Source: Pseudomonadota bacterium (GTDB lineage: Bacteria > Pseudomonadota > Gammaproteobacteria > Burkholderiales > Burkholderiaceae_C). Taken from it: 5,444 bases of DNA. The stretch is taken from NCBI GenBank assembly GCA_023436025.1, contig JAEZKX010000386.1:1-5444 (forward strand), in the 5' to 3' direction. A program made the position numbers and the translations under genes. Below, one piece after another: positions 5,015 through 5,444 of the stretch (the stretch's first letter is position 1; every line of letters starts with the position of its first letter). Under the pieces are notes generated by a model. The model made no database searches, was not told where the DNA came from, and was given only the letters and a program-made list of their open reading frames with translations.

Positions 5015-5047
5015 GTCCGTGGGCTGTATTTTACCCGGACGTTTTTT
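5015..5047 (+). terminator. Plus-strand intrinsic terminator candidate
   Basis: On the plus strand 5015-5019 pairs with 5036-5040, and 5021-5022 with 5034-5035, leaving one bulged T and an 11-nt loop. The stem is followed by G and then six T (5042-5047), the only run of five or more T in the window. It points rightward, against all genes called between 4599 and 5444. Its likely substrates are read-through from the S4-domain gene or an uncalled plus-strand RNA. Confidence 0.45.
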
Positions 5048-5056
5048 CGGTTGCAG
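5028..5056 (-). promoter_or_regulatory. Weak promoter candidate facing the small ORFs
   Basis: On the minus strand TAAAAT (5028-5033) matches the -10 consensus at 5 of 6 positions, with CTGCAA (5051-5056) 17 nt upstream matching the -35 at 3 of 6. The -10 overlaps the TAA stop (5031-5033) of the right-edge gene and lies in the loop of the plus-strand terminator, so the AT-rich patch may have another reason to exist. Confidence 0.3.
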
Positions 5057-5444
5057 GGTTCGCGGCGAAAGACCCCATGGCGGCGTCGGCGCCCTGTTCC
5101 TGCGTCTCCATCCACTCGGCGCAGAAGGCACGCAACAGGTTGAACTCGCTGCGCACCATGGCCAGGGTCGCCCAGTCCGGGGTGGTCACCAGCGGCGCTG
5201 ACCCGGACCCGCCGCGCGGCTGCAGGAAGACGATGAAGTGCCCGCTGTCGGGGTCGGTCCCTGCCGCGGACTCCACCTGCAGCAGGTCGTAGCTGGCGTC
5301 CGCTCTTCCGCGCCAGCGCACCCGCAGCGTGCAGGGGGTCTCCAGCGCCAGCTCGCGCGCCCCGGGGCCGCCGTTGGCGGCGGCGCGGGCGATGGCGGCG
5401 AGCCGCTGCTGCGGCGTCCGCTCCCGGTCGACGCCGGAATCGGT
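5031..5444 (-). CDS. Unrecognised protein, 5' end beyond the window
   Basis: The minus-strand frame is open from the right edge (5444) to TAA 5031-5033, giving 137 visible C-terminal residues. Strong G/C bias at third positions and no competing frame support it as coding. A GTG at 5319-5321 could be mistaken for a start, but the frame continues for 41 codons to the edge with protein-like composition (ELALETPCTLRVRWRGRADA), so the gene is probably truncated by the window. The middle looks like beta strands (LRVRWRG, YDLLQVES, GHFIVFLQ). It is followed by a probable amphipathic helix (WATLAMVRSEFNLLRAFCAEW) and a low-complexity tail. No signal peptide or membrane segment is visible in this part. 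I do not recognise the family. It lies upstream of the two small minus-strand ORFs. Confidence 0.72.
   Translation of the reverse strand, partial: TDSGVDRERTPQQRLAAIARAAANGGPGARELALETPCTLRVRWRGRADASYDLLQVESAAGTDPDSGHFIVFLQPRGGSGSAPLVTTPDWATLAMVRSEFNLLRAFCAEWMETQEQGADAAMGSFAANPATEKTSG

Noticed and set aside
4995..5015. Repeated GATGCGG (4995-5001 and 5009-5015) as an operator
   Set aside because: Only 7 bp repeat exactly and similarity fades beyond; this is expected by chance in GC-rich DNA.
3466..5115. 549-codon minus-strand open frame crossing several genes
   Set aside because: It overlaps gor in another frame and runs antisense through the S4-domain gene. The product is low-complexity Arg/Pro/Ala and resembles no protein.
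4855..5292. 145-codon plus-strand open frame
   Set aside because: It runs antisense to the better-supported right-edge gene and across a likely plus-strand terminator, with mixed composition and no family match.

Overview
The window is a very GC-rich chromosomal segment with strong G/C bias at third codon positions. The gene content (glutathione reductase, an Rnk-type GreA/B-fold protein, tandem-domain universal stress proteins and an S4/RsuA-like protein) suggests a betaproteobacterium, most likely Burkholderiales/Comamonadaceae-like. That placement is an inference from gene families and composition, not a database result. I see no mobile element, tRNA, rRNA or CRISPR array.

Layout, left to right. 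Positions 1-647 (+) hold the 3' part of a two-domain universal stress protein (Usp) gene. It meets tail to tail, across 31 bp, a complete tandem Usp gene at 679-1548 (-). Upstream of that gene on the same strand is rnk (1652-2065, -), and the two may be co-transcribed. The 288 bp between rnk and the next gene hold a good promoter candidate, a possible leaderless 24-codon leader ORF and a small hairpin overlapping its stop codon. A glutathione reductase gene, gor, follows (2354-3718, -). It is divergent, across 92 bp, from a gene at 3811-4548 (+) that has an S4 domain and an RsuA/RluF-like pseudouridine synthase fold but appears to have lost every catalytic motif. After it comes a structured convergent junction: a 9-bp inverted repeat and two copies of a 21-bp repeat. 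Next on the minus strand are a likely 46-residue single-span membrane protein (4599-4739) and a weaker 44-codon ORF (4842-4976). The right edge carries the 3' part of an unrecognised minus-strand gene (5031-5444). A plus-strand intrinsic terminator with the only T6 run in the window lies at about 5015-5047.

The recognisable genes share a stress and redox theme: two Usp proteins, a regulator that acts at the RNA polymerase secondary channel, and the enzyme that regenerates reduced glutathione. I do not see a single multi-gene novel system. The points most worth a second look are the catalytically degenerate pseudouridine synthase relative, the attenuator-like rnk leader, the small membrane protein beside the 21-bp repeats, the plus-strand terminator with no matching gene, and an altered NADPH-phosphate pocket in the glutathione reductase.
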